64,000 nt of DNA, taken from contig OZ242030.1 of NCBI GenBank assembly GCA_965205055.1, positions 2,852,001-2,916,000 of the forward strand, read 5' to 3'. Positions 12,328 to 21,332 of this stretch are shown here, piece after piece. A program made the position numbers and the translations under genes. The stretch's first letter is position 1; the number at the start of each line of letters is the position of its first letter. Source of the DNA: CBDBBY01 sp965205055 (GTDB lineage: Bacteria > Pseudomonadota > Alphaproteobacteria > Rhodobacterales > Rhodobacteraceae). Under the pieces are notes generated by a model. It saw nothing but the letters and a program-made list of their open reading frames with translations, was not told where the DNA came from and did not search any database.

Positions 12328-13341
12328 ATGATTGACGAACCGCGCGGACCGAAGCCTGCGGGTGCCGTTTGGAGGCCGTGCAGTGACCTTTCAGGTGGCC
12401 AGTTTAATCTCAAACACGAACCCGCACGTTATGAAGCCCGGCAATGGAAGGAAGCGCGCGCCCGGCTGGAAGACCGCAAAATAGGCCGAGAGGCGATGGA
12501 CATCTGGCTGGCGGAGCAGAAGCGCAGTTTCGCAATTGAGACCGGCCAGATTGAGGGGCTTTATCACCTTCGCCGAGGGGTGACCGAAACCTTGATCACC
12601 GAAGGATTTGAACGGGTGCGCGGCGCGCATTCCGTGACGGAAATCACAGATAAAGCCATAAAGGGCCTTTTGCAGGATCAGGAGGCAGCCTTGGAGATGC
12701 TTTTTGCGCACGTAAAGGACGAGAGGCCTCTGACTGCCGCCGCCATTCGTGAATGGCATCAGCTTCTGACTCGCCATCAGGAGACCGCGCCCGGCATCGA
12801 CCTGTACGGGCGGCGGGTCGAAATCCCGTTGCGGCGCGGCGCTTGGAAGATAAGGCCCAACAATCCGCGGCGCGATGACGGATTCGTTCACGAGTATTGC
12901 CCGCCCGAACAGGTCGAATCCGAAATCGACCGATTCCTCGAATTCCACCGCGGGCATGCGAAGCTGGACTTGGCGCCGGAGTTGGAGGCGGCGTGGCTGC
13001 ACCATGAATTCGTCCGGATCCATCCGTTCCAAGACGGAAACGGACGAGTGTCGCGATCGCTGATGGCTTTGCCCTTTATCAAGGCTGGCGAATTCCCGCC
13101 GATCATTCATTTGGATGAAAAGATAACTTACTTTTCCGTGCTGGAAGAAGCCGACGGTGGGCGGATTGAAGAATTTGTGGCGTTTCTGGGTGCCGCCGCC
13201 GCACTGCGGATGAACCTAGCAACTTCCGCAGCGAAATTCGCCTTGCGCGGAAAGCGCTACCGACACGCCAACGGAGGAATTACCCGCGACGGGGTCTATT
13301 ATCCCCCGGAAGACGATGATTTGGATTTTTCGCCGTCCTGA
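12328..13341 (+). CDS. Fic-family protein adenylyltransferase
   Basis: This 337-residue Fic protein transfers AMP (or another nucleotide) to a hydroxyl side chain of a target protein. The catalytic motif HPFQDGNGRVSR is complete, with catalytic His and the Mg-binding Asp. An inhibitory-helix motif of the (S/T)xxxE(G/N) type, TGQIEG, lies N-terminal to it (about residue 73). This makes it a class II Fic with its own autoinhibition, so no separate antitoxin is needed. An N-terminal Fic_N-like region and a C-terminal helical region surround the core. I chose ATG 12328 because AAGGA lies 7 bases before it; an upstream GTG at 12301 is possible but has no such site. Confidence 0.88.
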   Translation: MIDEPRGPKPAGAVWRPCSDLSGGQFNLKHEPARYEARQWKEARARLEDRKIGREAMDIWLAEQKRSFAIETGQIEGLYHLRRGVTETLITEGFERVRGAHSVTEITDKAIKGLLQDQEAALEMLFAHVKDERPLTAAAIREWHQLLTRHQETAPGIDLYGRRVEIPLRRGAWKIRPNNPRRDDGFVHEYCPPEQVESEIDRFLEFHRGHAKLDLAPELEAAWLHHEFVRIHPFQDGNGRVSRSLMALPFIKAGEFPPIIHLDEKITYFSVLEEADGGRIEEFVAFLGAAAALRMNLATSAAKFALRGKRYRHANGGITRDGVYYPPEDDDLDFSPS

Positions 13342-13399
13342 CGGGCAAAGGGAATAACTGAATCGCCCCGGGTTTTCCAGAGAGCGTTTTGTTCAACAC

Positions 13400-13920
13400 T
13401 TACGCTGCTTTTTCAAGCTCGTTGTTTTGCTGGCGGAACGCATTCTCCTTTTCGTTCGGGGTCTGGCAGCCGATTGCCCCGTGCAGCCGGTCCTTGTTGC
13501 ATCAATGCACCCGTTTCATGGTCTCCCATTCGAGCCGGCCTTTGGTTTGCCACAGGCCGGGATGCTCGACGACTTCCGTCTTGAACAATCCGATGACGGT
13601 TTCGGCCAATGCGTTGTCGCAACTGTCCCCGACGCTTCCGACGGACATGTCGATTCCGGCTTCGGCGAGCCGAGTGGCGTATCGAATGGACACATATTGC
13701 ATGCTGCGGTCCGAGTGGCGGGTCAAAGCGCCCAGCGCCGGCCGCCGTTGGCAAATGGCCTGGTTGAGGGCGTCGAGGACGAAGGCGGCGTAGGCCGTTC
13801 CCACTGCGGTCTGCACATAGGTGAAGTCGGCGACCCGGAGCTGATCAGGGGCGGGCGGCAGCCTTGCGCTTGAATTCGCGTTTCGGCGCCGGACCGCAAG
13901 TGGATCCCTCGAAATCGCGC
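13400..13920 (-). pseudogene. Decayed IS3-family transposase (integrase core fragment)
   Basis: The minus strand encodes the C-terminal part of an IS3-type DDE transposase: RVADFTYVQT, HSDRSMQYVSIRYATRLAEA, VGDSCDNALAETVIGLFKTE and, after a stop, DRLHGAIGCQTPNEKE. It is broken in three ways. The N-terminal half is missing. About 25 residues are deleted between AAFV and LDAL. A TGA at 13502-13504 replaces the expected Trp before CNKDRL. No intact terminal inverted repeats were found. It is an old insertion remnant between fic and the panAT pair. Confidence 0.82.
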
Positions 13921-14154
13921 CGGAAGCCAGGCGGAACGGCCGGACTCCGATCATTTCGACCGAATTTTCGAGCCCGAAAGCCCGCTTTCGGCGAGAATCA
14001 ACATGTTGCGGTTGCGGACTCAAAGCAATAAGCCATAGAACGCAAATTGATTATCCGACCTGATTGCCGACACCAATTCAGCCAACATGCGAGTTGAAAA
14101 TTGCCCATTGTCTAGGTGGGATTATATATAATGACTTTTGGTATCATTGAATCC

Positions 14155-14499
14155 TTAAGAGATGTGCTTTTGAACAAAGATTGTTACTACAGCACCTAAA
14201 CTTCCTGAAAAAATGACAGTCTGTATCTTTGAAAGTTGTTCAGGCGCAAGCCATCCATAGGATGTCAGGAAGTGAAACAGCCACACGCCCATACTTGCCA
14301 CATACGCGCCTGCAAAGACCCACATCAGCGCGACTGCAAGCCGCCCAGAATGCCGAAGTAAGTTCAGAGTGTTTACGTCTTTGGTGCCTTGTAGAGCAGC
14401 TTGGTCAGGCCACCTGGATGCCTCACTTCGGGCGGCAGAATCGGTTTTCCATTGCCCTGCAACCCAGTCAGGTGGCAGTGGCTCTCCCTTATTCCTCAT
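14155..14499 (-). CDS. Small membrane protein, candidate PanT toxin
   Basis: This 114-residue protein has a soluble N-terminal half and two predicted membrane segments (about residues 54-78, ALMWVFAGAYVASMGVWLF, and 91-109, VIFSGSLGAVVTIFV). I recognise no named family. It overlaps the 3' end of the Panacea-domain gene by 11 bases, so the two are co-translated. Panacea antitoxins (PanA) are known to neutralise many unrelated toxins, several of which are small transmembrane proteins that depolarise the membrane. On that basis this is a toxin candidate. It is AT-richer than the core genes nearby, consistent with transfer. Confidence 0.6.
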   Translation of the reverse strand: MRNKGEPLPPDWVAGQWKTDSAARSEASRWPDQAALQGTKDVNTLNLLRHSGRLAVALMWVFAGAYVASMGVWLFHFLTSYGWLAPEQLSKIQTVIFSGSLGAVVTIFVQKHIS

Positions 14500-14935
14500 T
14501 CAGAGCCTCCAGATAGTGTGCCTTGATTAAGTCGTCAGGAATTTCGATGCCAAGGGAATTGGGTTGATATACTTGCTGCCAAGGTGTTCCTTGACGGTGG
14601 GTAAGATTGGACAAAGCGATTCCTGGATAATGTCCATAAAGTTCTACAATTCTATCCAAGAATGTTTCGTTCTCAGGATTCGAGACAGGGCTATCTGCGA
14701 TAAGGGATTGAGGTATAACGTTGCTCCCGAAATGCTTGGTGGCTTGGTATAAGTTTGGAATTATTGGTCCGTACTTCCATGCTTCAATTCGGTCATCAAA
14801 CAATCTTTTTTCATATATGGCTAAATACCATCCATACGCAATGTATGCAAGCTTCACTAACTGCATAGGCGTGAGTGTCAAATCACGCCTCTTAGCGAGT
14901 TTCAAAATATCATCCGCTATTGTTTGAGCATCCAT
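14489..14935 (-). CDS. Panacea (SocA/DUF4065) domain antitoxin candidate
   Basis: This 148-residue protein is a clear Panacea-domain member (DUF4065, also called SocA-like or GepA). The conserved LTPMQLVKLAYIAYGWYLAI and DDRIEAWKYGPIIPNLYQ blocks lie at residues 21-65. Such proteins serve as antitoxins of PanAT systems or as protease adaptors. It precedes and overlaps the membrane-protein gene 14155-14499, the usual bicistronic arrangement. The start ATG is supported by the family N-terminus; a promoter likely lies in the AT-rich stretch 14940-15010. Confidence 0.82.
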   Translation of the reverse strand: MDAQTIADDILKLAKRRDLTLTPMQLVKLAYIAYGWYLAIYEKRLFDDRIEAWKYGPIIPNLYQATKHFGSNVIPQSLIADSPVSNPENETFLDRIVELYGHYPGIALSNLTHRQGTPWQQVYQPNSLGIEIPDDLIKAHYLEALNEE

Positions 14936-16082
14936 AACAGTTCTCCCGTTTTCCCGCTAAAATTTATTGTAAACACGTACAAATAAATATATTTAATTTA
15001 GAAGATAAACTGCGTTTTTGAGATATTTTGCGCGCATTTTTATTTAAATCCTTTGAGGTTGGCAAAGATCTGGTTCATACGTTGATATGTCTTCGTCGCA
15101 AAACGGAATGGACAGCAAATGGGCCCGTCGTCTGCCGCGCTGCGCAACGCATCGCTTCTTTAGTAAACCAAAGTGAACACTATGGAAATATCTATTTCCG
15201 CGCTTGATCATCCGACCCAAAATGTCTTTGACATGTGTCCAGAGCATCTGAAGTGCTTTGCCGTTGATCGTGACTTCGCCGCCTAGAAGGACGAGGCGCC
15301 TGTCTTTGAGCAAACCGCCACCCACAGCTGGAGTCTGCCAATGCCCATGGGGCTTCTTGGCCGATAGCCCCTTATTTCCCTTGCCTACCTGTAACCACAC
15401 AGCCATCTTTCCCAGTGCTGCATTGCTTTATGGCAGTTGTGTTCCCTTGCAGCCAGCGTTCTCATCTTACAGGGTTCCTTAAGCGAACTCTCGAACCGCC
15501 TGAACGAACTCCTCGCATACGCCGACACCGCACTCGGCGAGCGAATCCTGCAATTTCATCAAAGTTATCGATTAACTGCACCTGAATCCAGCCCTGGTAC
15601 AGGCTCAGCATTCATGCGACGGTTCGTGGTCCGATTCGTCTGCGTTCTGGGACGGCTTATAGGATTGGGGCGGACTGTTTTCCAGCGTTCCGTTTTTTTC
15701 GGTCTTCCGGGGCGTTCGTCTGCTTGGAGTTCGCAGCGGCGCGGAGAGCGTGGAAGGCCTATGGACAATCGCTATCGGCGATGTTTGCGGCTTGGGGTCA
15801 GGACCTGGATTGCCCACGTTCCCACAGCCCCATCCGGACGCGGCGAATGTCGCCGTCTCTTTCGGAGTGCGGTACAGAACAGGGAAATCTCAAATGCAAT
15901 GGCATGTACAGGCTCAGCATCTACACTCGGTTCGACAAGCTTGAAGCGATGTTTCTGGGCTTCCTGTACTTTGCTCTCATCGTCGAAAATGACATAAAAT
16001 TAGCATGGACAGGCTCTTGCAACCCTCGGAACAACGAACCAAGCAGACGAGCGAGAGCGAACAACCGCGCCAACCAAAAAAC
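14936..16082. other. Long region without a recognised gene
   Basis: Apart from the AT-rich panAT promoter area (14940-15050), this 1.1 kb holds only unsupported open frames. The best is 15044-15406 (minus, 120 residues), which has ordinary composition but no family resemblance. A short sequence CAGGCTCAGCAT occurs twice (about 15601 and 15910). The region looks like decayed accessory DNA next to the IS3 remnant. Confidence 0.4.
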
Positions 16083-16208
16083 ATGAAATGCACCCATTGC
16101 GCGGAGGCGAACGGACTAGAAATGCCCGGGGCTTTGTTGCGGGGCGCTTGTCCGCATTGCGCGCATGAAATATCGTCGGCGGAATTTCGCATTGCGCGAT
16201 CCATCTGA
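16083..16208 (+). CDS. Possible small zinc-ribbon protein upstream of dinB
   Basis: This 41-residue open frame starts MKCTHCAEANG and contains a second pair in GACPHCAHE. The CxxC-x17-CxxC spacing fits a rubredoxin-like zinc ribbon. It ends 50 bases before dinB on the same strand. The ribosome-binding site is weak, and a longer frame begins at 16005. The DinB that follows also begins with a CxxC-x10-CxxC ribbon, so zinc-ribbon sequence is repeated in this unit. Real gene or chance is undecided. Confidence 0.35.
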   Translation: MKCTHCAEANGLEMPGALLRGACPHCAHEISSAEFRIARSI

Positions 16209-16258
16209 TAGAATTCTAGAAATCATTGGATTGAACCGAACCCGGGCCAAGACGTTCG

Positions 16259-17512
16259 ATGCCTGCCATATGCCGGGACTGCGAGCGCGAATTCGACGGC
16301 GGCAGCCGATGCGCAGACTGTCGCTCGCCCCGAGTGCTCGATCATCCGGAACTGCGCGACTTGTCCGTCGCACACATGGACTGCGATGCATTCTACGCGT
16401 CAGTTGAAAAACGCGACCGGCCTGAAATCCGAGACAGGCCGGTCATCATTGGCGGCAGAAAACGCGGAGTGGTTTCGACGGCATGCTACATCGCAAGGAT
16501 AAACGGAGTTCGATCCGCGATGCCGATGTTCAAGGCACTCCGGCTGTGCCCCGACGCGGTGGTCATCAAACCAAGAATGGAGGCTTATTCCGAAGCATCC
16601 AGAACGATTCGCCGGTTCATGCAGGAGCTTACTCCTGCTGTGGAGCCGCTCTCGCTCGACGAAGCCTTCATTGATCTTTCCGGCACGCGAACCTTGCACG
16701 GCGCGCCGCCGGCGGCAATGCTTGTACGATTGGCCAATCGGATCGAGCGCGAAGTGGGCGTCACTTGCTCCATCGGGCTTTCGCACAACAAGTTCCTTGC
16801 GAAAATAGCGTCCGATCTTGAGAAGCCGCGCGGATTTTCCATCATCGGACGGGAGGAAACGGAAGGATTTCTATCCGAAAAGCCGGTCAGCCTGATCTGG
16901 GGAATTGGCGGCGCGACCAAAACGCGTCTGGAGCAAGTCGGGATAAGGACTTTCCGGGATCTTCGGGCATGGACTCGGGATGAGCTCCGCGACCGATTCG
17001 GCGATTTGGGCGCTCGTCTTTGGGATCTCAGCCGCGGCGACGACTCCAGACGCGTAAAACCCGAGCGAGGCTCGAAGAGCCTTTCAAGTGAAACCACCTT
17101 TGCGGAAGATATCGCTGATCGCGAAGTGCTCGAAGGCTACGTCTGGCGTCTATCCGAGCGCGTCGCGGACCGGCTGAAAGCGAAGCGGCTGGCTGGCCGA
17201 ACGGTCGTGCTCAAATTGAAGCGCAGCAACCATTCGACGATTACAAGACGCGCGAGCGCTCCGGAGCCGACCCAGATGGCGGAGCAAATTTTCCGCATTG
17301 CGAAAGGACTGCTGGACGCCTTTGCGGAAACCGGACCATTCCGATTGCTTGGCGTGGGCGTGACAGGAATATCGGAAGACATGCCGGAGGATATCCCAAG
17401 CGAATTGCTTGATCCCGCCACGCGCAAATCAATGAGAACGGAACGCGCAACCGACAAGATTCGTGCGAAATTCGGCCCCGAAGCAATCATCAAGGGAAGA
17501 GCGCTCCGATAA
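16259..17512 (+). CDS. dinB: DNA polymerase IV (Y-family) with N-terminal zinc ribbon
   Basis: This 417-residue translesion polymerase copies past lesions and makes untargeted mutations under stress. The first 40 residues carry two CxxC pairs (CRDC, CADC), a zinc-ribbon extension typical of alphaproteobacterial DinB. The palm/fingers core follows with VAHMDCDAFYASVE (metal-binding Asp), GVVSTACYIARINGVRSAMP and PLSLDEAFIDLSGT (catalytic Asp-Glu). The helix-hairpin-helix and little-finger domains make up the rest. The C-terminus has no obvious beta-clamp QLxLF motif. No SOS box was recognised upstream. Confidence 0.93.
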   Translation: MPAICRDCEREFDGGSRCADCRSPRVLDHPELRDLSVAHMDCDAFYASVEKRDRPEIRDRPVIIGGRKRGVVSTACYIARINGVRSAMPMFKALRLCPDAVVIKPRMEAYSEASRTIRRFMQELTPAVEPLSLDEAFIDLSGTRTLHGAPPAAMLVRLANRIEREVGVTCSIGLSHNKFLAKIASDLEKPRGFSIIGREETEGFLSEKPVSLIWGIGGATKTRLEQVGIRTFRDLRAWTRDELRDRFGDLGARLWDLSRGDDSRRVKPERGSKSLSSETTFAEDIADREVLEGYVWRLSERVADRLKAKRLAGRTVVLKLKRSNHSTITRRASAPEPTQMAEQIFRIAKGLLDAFAETGPFRLLGVGVTGISEDMPEDIPSELLDPATRKSMRTERATDKIRAKFGPEAIIKGRALR

Positions 17513-17820
17513 CCATTTGAAGACGCGATCCTGCGGATTCCACGAAATTGCAAAGCGACAATCCGCATTCCGGTTGGCCGACCCCGTCCAAATGCTCGCT
17601 CGACGGAAAACAGATGCCTAAGTTGTGCCGCAAGGCTGCGACCTACGACACAACCACCGAAATGCCGACGCCGACCAACCAATTCCTTTCGGCGCGCGCA
17701 GCTAATTCGCCTTGATGCGGCTGGGACCGGCCTTGAGCGAGATAAGGGATGGCTTCAAACTCGAACGCCGCAAATTCAGCCGCCAATAATGGTCCGTATA
17801 CAAACCGCCAACCTAATTAT
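17513..17820. other. Gap between dinB and the hipBA promoter
   Basis: No open frame with family resemblance is present, and no clear terminator follows dinB. The region is ordinary GC-rich sequence that becomes AT-rich toward the hipBA promoter. Confidence 0.4.
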
Positions 17821-17875
17821 TGATTCATATATGAGTCATTATGCCTTGCCTCGCCGTGTCAAGATTCACTATATT
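17821..17875 (+). promoter_or_regulatory. Promoter and palindromic operator of hipBA
   Basis: TGATTCATATATGAGTCA (17821-17838) is an 18-bp palindrome with one mismatched pair. Seven bases on is -35 TTGCCT (17846-17851), then an 18-base spacer and -10 TATATT (17870-17875). The layout suggests HipB autoregulation, the rule for hipBA operons. The distance to the hipB start is about 100 bases. Confidence 0.5.
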
Positions 17876-17976
17876 GGCTCACGGTTGGTGACATTGCCTT
17901 GGCAAAAGGGCACGACTCAATGGGCCGCTTCAAGAGCGAACCATATAATTGGATAATGATCGGTATGTGAGGCGAG

Positions 17977-18315
17977 ATGCCCAAACCCTCCGCGCGCGCC
18001 TATTCCCGCTACAGCCGCGATGCGATTGAATTGCTCGGCGGGCTGATCCGGGCCGCGCGAAAAGAACGCAGACAGACGGCGCAAGACTTGGCAGACCGCG
18101 CGGGCATTTCCAGAGGTCTTCTTCAACGCATAGAAAAAGGCGATCCCAAATGCGGAATCGGCGCCGTGTTCGAAGTGGCCGCAATAGTCGGCGTCGAGCT
18201 TTTCGAGGCTGATGAAAAGTTGCTGTCCAGACATCTGAGCCAGACCAAGGACAAGCTTGCGCTTTTGCCGAGAACCGTTCGCAAGAAATCCCACGCAGTG
18301 CGCGATGACTTCTGA
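17977..18315 (+). CDS. hipB: HipB-like antitoxin, XRE-family regulator
   Basis: This 112-residue DNA-binding antitoxin has the helix-turn-helix at about residues 20-75 (IRAARKERRQTAQDLADRAG, then SRGLLQRIEKGDPKCGIGAV). The basic C-terminal tail (RTVRKKSHAVRDD) could contact HipA. Its 3' end overlaps hipA by 11 bases. By analogy with characterised systems it binds the palindrome upstream and represses the operon. Confidence 0.88.
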   Translation: MPKPSARAYSRYSRDAIELLGGLIRAARKERRQTAQDLADRAGISRGLLQRIEKGDPKCGIGAVFEVAAIVGVELFEADEKLLSRHLSQTKDKLALLPRTVRKKSHAVRDDF

Positions 18316-19564
18316 GTCCGACAACGAAGCCTTCGTGTGGATCTGGCTGCCGGATGAAACCAAGCCTGTAGTGGCCGGGCGACTGGAGACCGAAAACGGC
18401 GTGACATCGTTCAACTACGGCAAAAGCTATCTTGAGCGAATCGGCGACAAAGCGCCCGCGATTCCCATCTATGAGCCGGAACTGCCTTTGCAATCCGGAT
18501 TGCTGTTTCCGCCCGATGGACTGAACATTGCAAGCAGCATTCGGGACGCCGCGCCGGATGCGTGGGGAAGGCGCGTAATAATCAACATGAAGTTCGGGCT
18601 GAAGCGCTCTGCCGCGAATGCAGTGGAACTCGACGAACTGACCTATCTTTTGGAATCCGGTTCGGACAGAATCGGCACGCTCGATTTTCAGCGCTCTCCG
18701 ACCGAATACGTGCCGCGGGCCGCGGAAAACGCCGGCTTGGAAGAATTGATCTGTTCCGCCGAACGCGTCGAAAAAGGCGCGCCGCTCACGCCTGAACTGG
18801 ATCGGGCATTGTTCCATGGCAGTTCAATTGGCGGCGCCCGCCCGAAAGCGCTGATTCAAGATCGGGGAAAGAAGCATGTAGCGAAGTTTTCAGTCAGCAC
18901 CGACATCTTCGATGTGGTCAAGGCTGAATTCATCGCCATGAGGCTGGCGCGCATTGCAGGACTGAATGTCGCTCCCGTGAAGCTGGTCAAAGCAGCGAAC
19001 AAAGATGTTCTGCTGGTCGAGCGCTTCGACCGCCTGCCGAAGGAGGGAGGTTGGACGCGCAGGGCGATGGTCTCGGCACTCACGCTGTTCGGACTTGATG
19101 AAATGATGGCGCGCTACGCAAGCTACGAAACGCTTGCAGAAATCATCCGCCACCGATTCATTGAACCGAAGAGCGCATTGACGGAAATGTTCTCTCGGCT
19201 GGCCTTCAACATTCTTTGCGGCAATACCGACGACCATGCACGAAACCATGCAGCCTTCTGGAACGGCAAACATCTGGCTTTGACGCCCGCCTACGACATT
19301 TGTCCGCAGATGCGCACCGGCAATGAAGCGTCGCAGGCCATGCTGATTTCGGGGAGCAACAATCTAAGCCAGCTCAGAACCTGCCTCGCGGCAGCACACC
19401 ATTTCCTGCTTTCCGAAGGCGCCGCCTGCGCGATCTTCGACCATCTGACAGAAGTCATCGAGACGCATTGGAAATCGGTATGCGAGGAGGCGGAATTGAG
19501 CAGGGCGAACCAGAATCGCCTTTGGGGAAGGCAGTTCCTTAACGCCTATTCGACCGAGCTGTAA
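18305..19564 (+). CDS. hipA: HipA-like serine/threonine kinase toxin
   Basis: This 419-residue HipA-family kinase phosphorylates a translation factor (glutamyl-tRNA synthetase for E. coli HipA) and induces growth arrest. The N-terminal subdomain (1-100) is followed by the Gly-rich ATP loop GSSIGGARPKAL, the lysine motif KHVAKFS, and the catalytic stretch NILCGNTDDHARNHAAF with the catalytic Asp and Asn. AYDICPQMR then supplies the Mg-binding DYD-like motif, here AYD. The start at 18305 lies inside the hipB end, and the longer frame from 18257 is a hipB shadow. All kinase motifs look intact. Confidence 0.92.
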   Translation: MTSESDNEAFVWIWLPDETKPVVAGRLETENGVTSFNYGKSYLERIGDKAPAIPIYEPELPLQSGLLFPPDGLNIASSIRDAAPDAWGRRVIINMKFGLKRSAANAVELDELTYLLESGSDRIGTLDFQRSPTEYVPRAAENAGLEELICSAERVEKGAPLTPELDRALFHGSSIGGARPKALIQDRGKKHVAKFSVSTDIFDVVKAEFIAMRLARIAGLNVAPVKLVKAANKDVLLVERFDRLPKEGGWTRRAMVSALTLFGLDEMMARYASYETLAEIIRHRFIEPKSALTEMFSRLAFNILCGNTDDHARNHAAFWNGKHLALTPAYDICPQMRTGNEASQAMLISGSNNLSQLRTCLAAAHHFLLSEGAACAIFDHLTEVIETHWKSVCEEAELSRANQNRLWGRQFLNAYSTEL

Positions 19565-19643
19565 GCGAAAGGAACATGTTGCCGGACTCGACGCGCCCGC
19601 CAGCAATCCTCAATCGGCAACACAGCTTCGCCGAGCTTGCGAT

Positions 19644-20504
19644 TCACTCCGCAGCCATTGAATATTCGCGGTCGCCGATTTCAACCAGCCGTTCGATGAT
19701 CGACGCGATCGTTCGACGGAACTCGGCGAAATTTTCATTCGGACGGAACGTCCTCTCGTTCAAATACAACGCCCTGTCGATCTCTATCTGAATCAGGTGC
19801 TGGTTCGCACTCGGGCGGCCGAATTTGTAGGCGACGTACGCGCCGGCATACGGCGAATTCCGACCGACGCGAAATCCGGCGTCGGTGAAAACATCCTGGA
19901 CTTGCTCGATAATGGAGGGGGCGCACGACTTCCCGAAACGGTCGCCGAGGATGATTTCCGGTTTGCGGCGCCCTGAAAAACAGGCGTCGTTGATCGATGC
20001 ATGCGGCATCGAGTGGCAATCAAAGAGGATCGCCAAACCGAATTTTTGATGCGATTCTCGCATCAGCGATCTCAGTTTCAAGTGATACGGGTAGTAGAAT
20101 CTCGCCAATCTTTGATCGACTTCCGCCTTGGACAGCTTCTTCGCGTAGATGTTCCTCCCGCCGCTCGCAACGCGAGGAACAACGCCGAAGCCGGCGTGGA
20201 CGCGCGGCGTGGATTGAAGCTCATGCACCCCGTCGATGAGCTTGGGGTCAAGCTCGTCCGGCTGCCTGTTCAAATCGACATACGCTCGCGGAGCGGTCGC
20301 GCAGATCAGCGGCGCGCCGCAAGTCGGCGCAGTATCGAACAAACGATCGACATACGCGTCCTCCAACGATCGCAAATCCTGCACGGACAATTGCGATTGC
20401 TTCAAAAAATCGGTGTCGTACTCGCGACCGCTATGCGACGACGAAAAAACGGCCGCACTTCGGCGCACTCTCGGGAGGATCACCCGGAAAGGCGGTATAT
20501 TCAT
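19644..20504 (-). CDS. N-formylglutamate amidohydrolase family protein
   Basis: This 286-residue protein is of the HutG2/FGase family, a zinc-dependent carboxypeptidase-like fold. Known members hydrolyse N-formyl-glutamate to formate and glutamate at the end of histidine breakdown, or act on related N-acyl amino acids. Motifs include FSSSHSGREYD (zinc His), PRAYVDLNRQPDEL, LFDCHSMPH (metal site), LGDRFGKSC and HLIQIEIDRALYLNE. No hut genes are adjacent, so the substrate is uncertain. The gene stands alone, convergent with hipA. Confidence 0.88.
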   Translation of the reverse strand: MNIPPFRVILPRVRRSAAVFSSSHSGREYDTDFLKQSQLSVQDLRSLEDAYVDRLFDTAPTCGAPLICATAPRAYVDLNRQPDELDPKLIDGVHELQSTPRVHAGFGVVPRVASGGRNIYAKKLSKAEVDQRLARFYYPYHLKLRSLMRESHQKFGLAILFDCHSMPHASINDACFSGRRKPEIILGDRFGKSCAPSIIEQVQDVFTDAGFRVGRNSPYAGAYVAYKFGRPSANQHLIQIEIDRALYLNERTFRPNENFAEFRRTIASIIERLVEIGDREYSMAAE

Positions 20505-20980
20505 AGCTGCTCAGCCTCGTTTTGATTCACTCATAACGCGCGGGAATCCAATTTTCCACAAATTTATTCAGATTTTTTTTGCCAAGCGGCGAACAATCCT
20601 GAAACCGTTCAATTCATCCGGCTCCAGCTGCGGGACCTATGGAATCGCCAGCCTGAATCAATCGCGAAAGCCGATGGGCGAGATCGCCGCCGCAGGCGCT
20701 TGAACACCTCGGAGCGTCGCGTTGCGCCTCATGCAAACGTTGGGCCTCTTGCGTCCCGTTATCGTTGCGGTTTCGACGGGTTGGCCGGAACGCATTCAGC
20801 TTTGCGGCATCGGAGCTTCGAGTTCGAAGTCGGCAGCATGATGCTTTTGCGGGACGCGATGCCCGTTCGCGAGCTGGTGCAAATCCGCAAGCCGGATTCA
20901 CAATTGATTTGCAATTTCGGCTCGTCAGGTCTAAATGCCGCGATTCCGGTATGAGAGCTTGTCGCAATGCATGATTAGCC
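20505..20980. other. Intergenic region before tRNA-Val
   Basis: No coding frame with family resemblance. An AT-rich patch at about 20550-20590 lies upstream of the amidohydrolase start and may be its promoter. Confidence 0.4.
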
Positions 20981-21055
<75 letters not shown>

Positions 21056-21117
21056 CGTGCAAAGACTGGCGTTCGAGACAATAGGCGCGACGAGCGCCGC
21101 GACAATGGACTTGAGAA

Positions 21118-21243
21118 ATGAAGGTCAAGAATTCGTTGCGCTCTTTGAAAGCGCGTCACCGGCAATGCCAAGTGGTTCGCCGCAAGGGACGGGTGTTCGT
21201 GATCAACAAGCATCAGAAACGATTCAAGGCCCGCCAAGGCTGA
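21118..21243 (+). CDS. rpmJ: 50S ribosomal protein L36
   Basis: This 41-residue basic protein starts MKVKNSLRSLKARHRQCQVV and ends NKHQKRFKARQG, which matches the alphaproteobacterial L36 family over its whole length. It is the zinc-free form: the CxxC-Cx4H cluster of the C+ type is absent, with a single Cys at residue 17. It stabilises the 23S domain at the base of the A-site finger. The gene stands alone just after tRNA-Val, not in the spc operon, as is common in this class. A weak GAG precedes the ATG. Confidence 0.93.
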   Translation: MKVKNSLRSLKARHRQCQVVRRKGRVFVINKHQKRFKARQG

Positions 21244-21332
21244 ATCGGAAATCTTGATGCAGACTGCGCTTCGGGGCCGGCAATCAGGCGGCTCGGAAAA
21301 ATCCGATTGCGCTCTTCCTGACGGTCAAGTCC

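Noticed and set aside
13400..13920. A complete, active insertion sequence
   Set aside because: No upstream orfA, no terminal inverted repeats, an internal deletion and a stop codon show that it is only a remnant.
15044..15406. A 120-codon minus-strand frame as a gene
   Set aside because: Composition is acceptable, but there is no family resemblance, no ribosome-binding site I trust and no operon partner. Left as unassigned.
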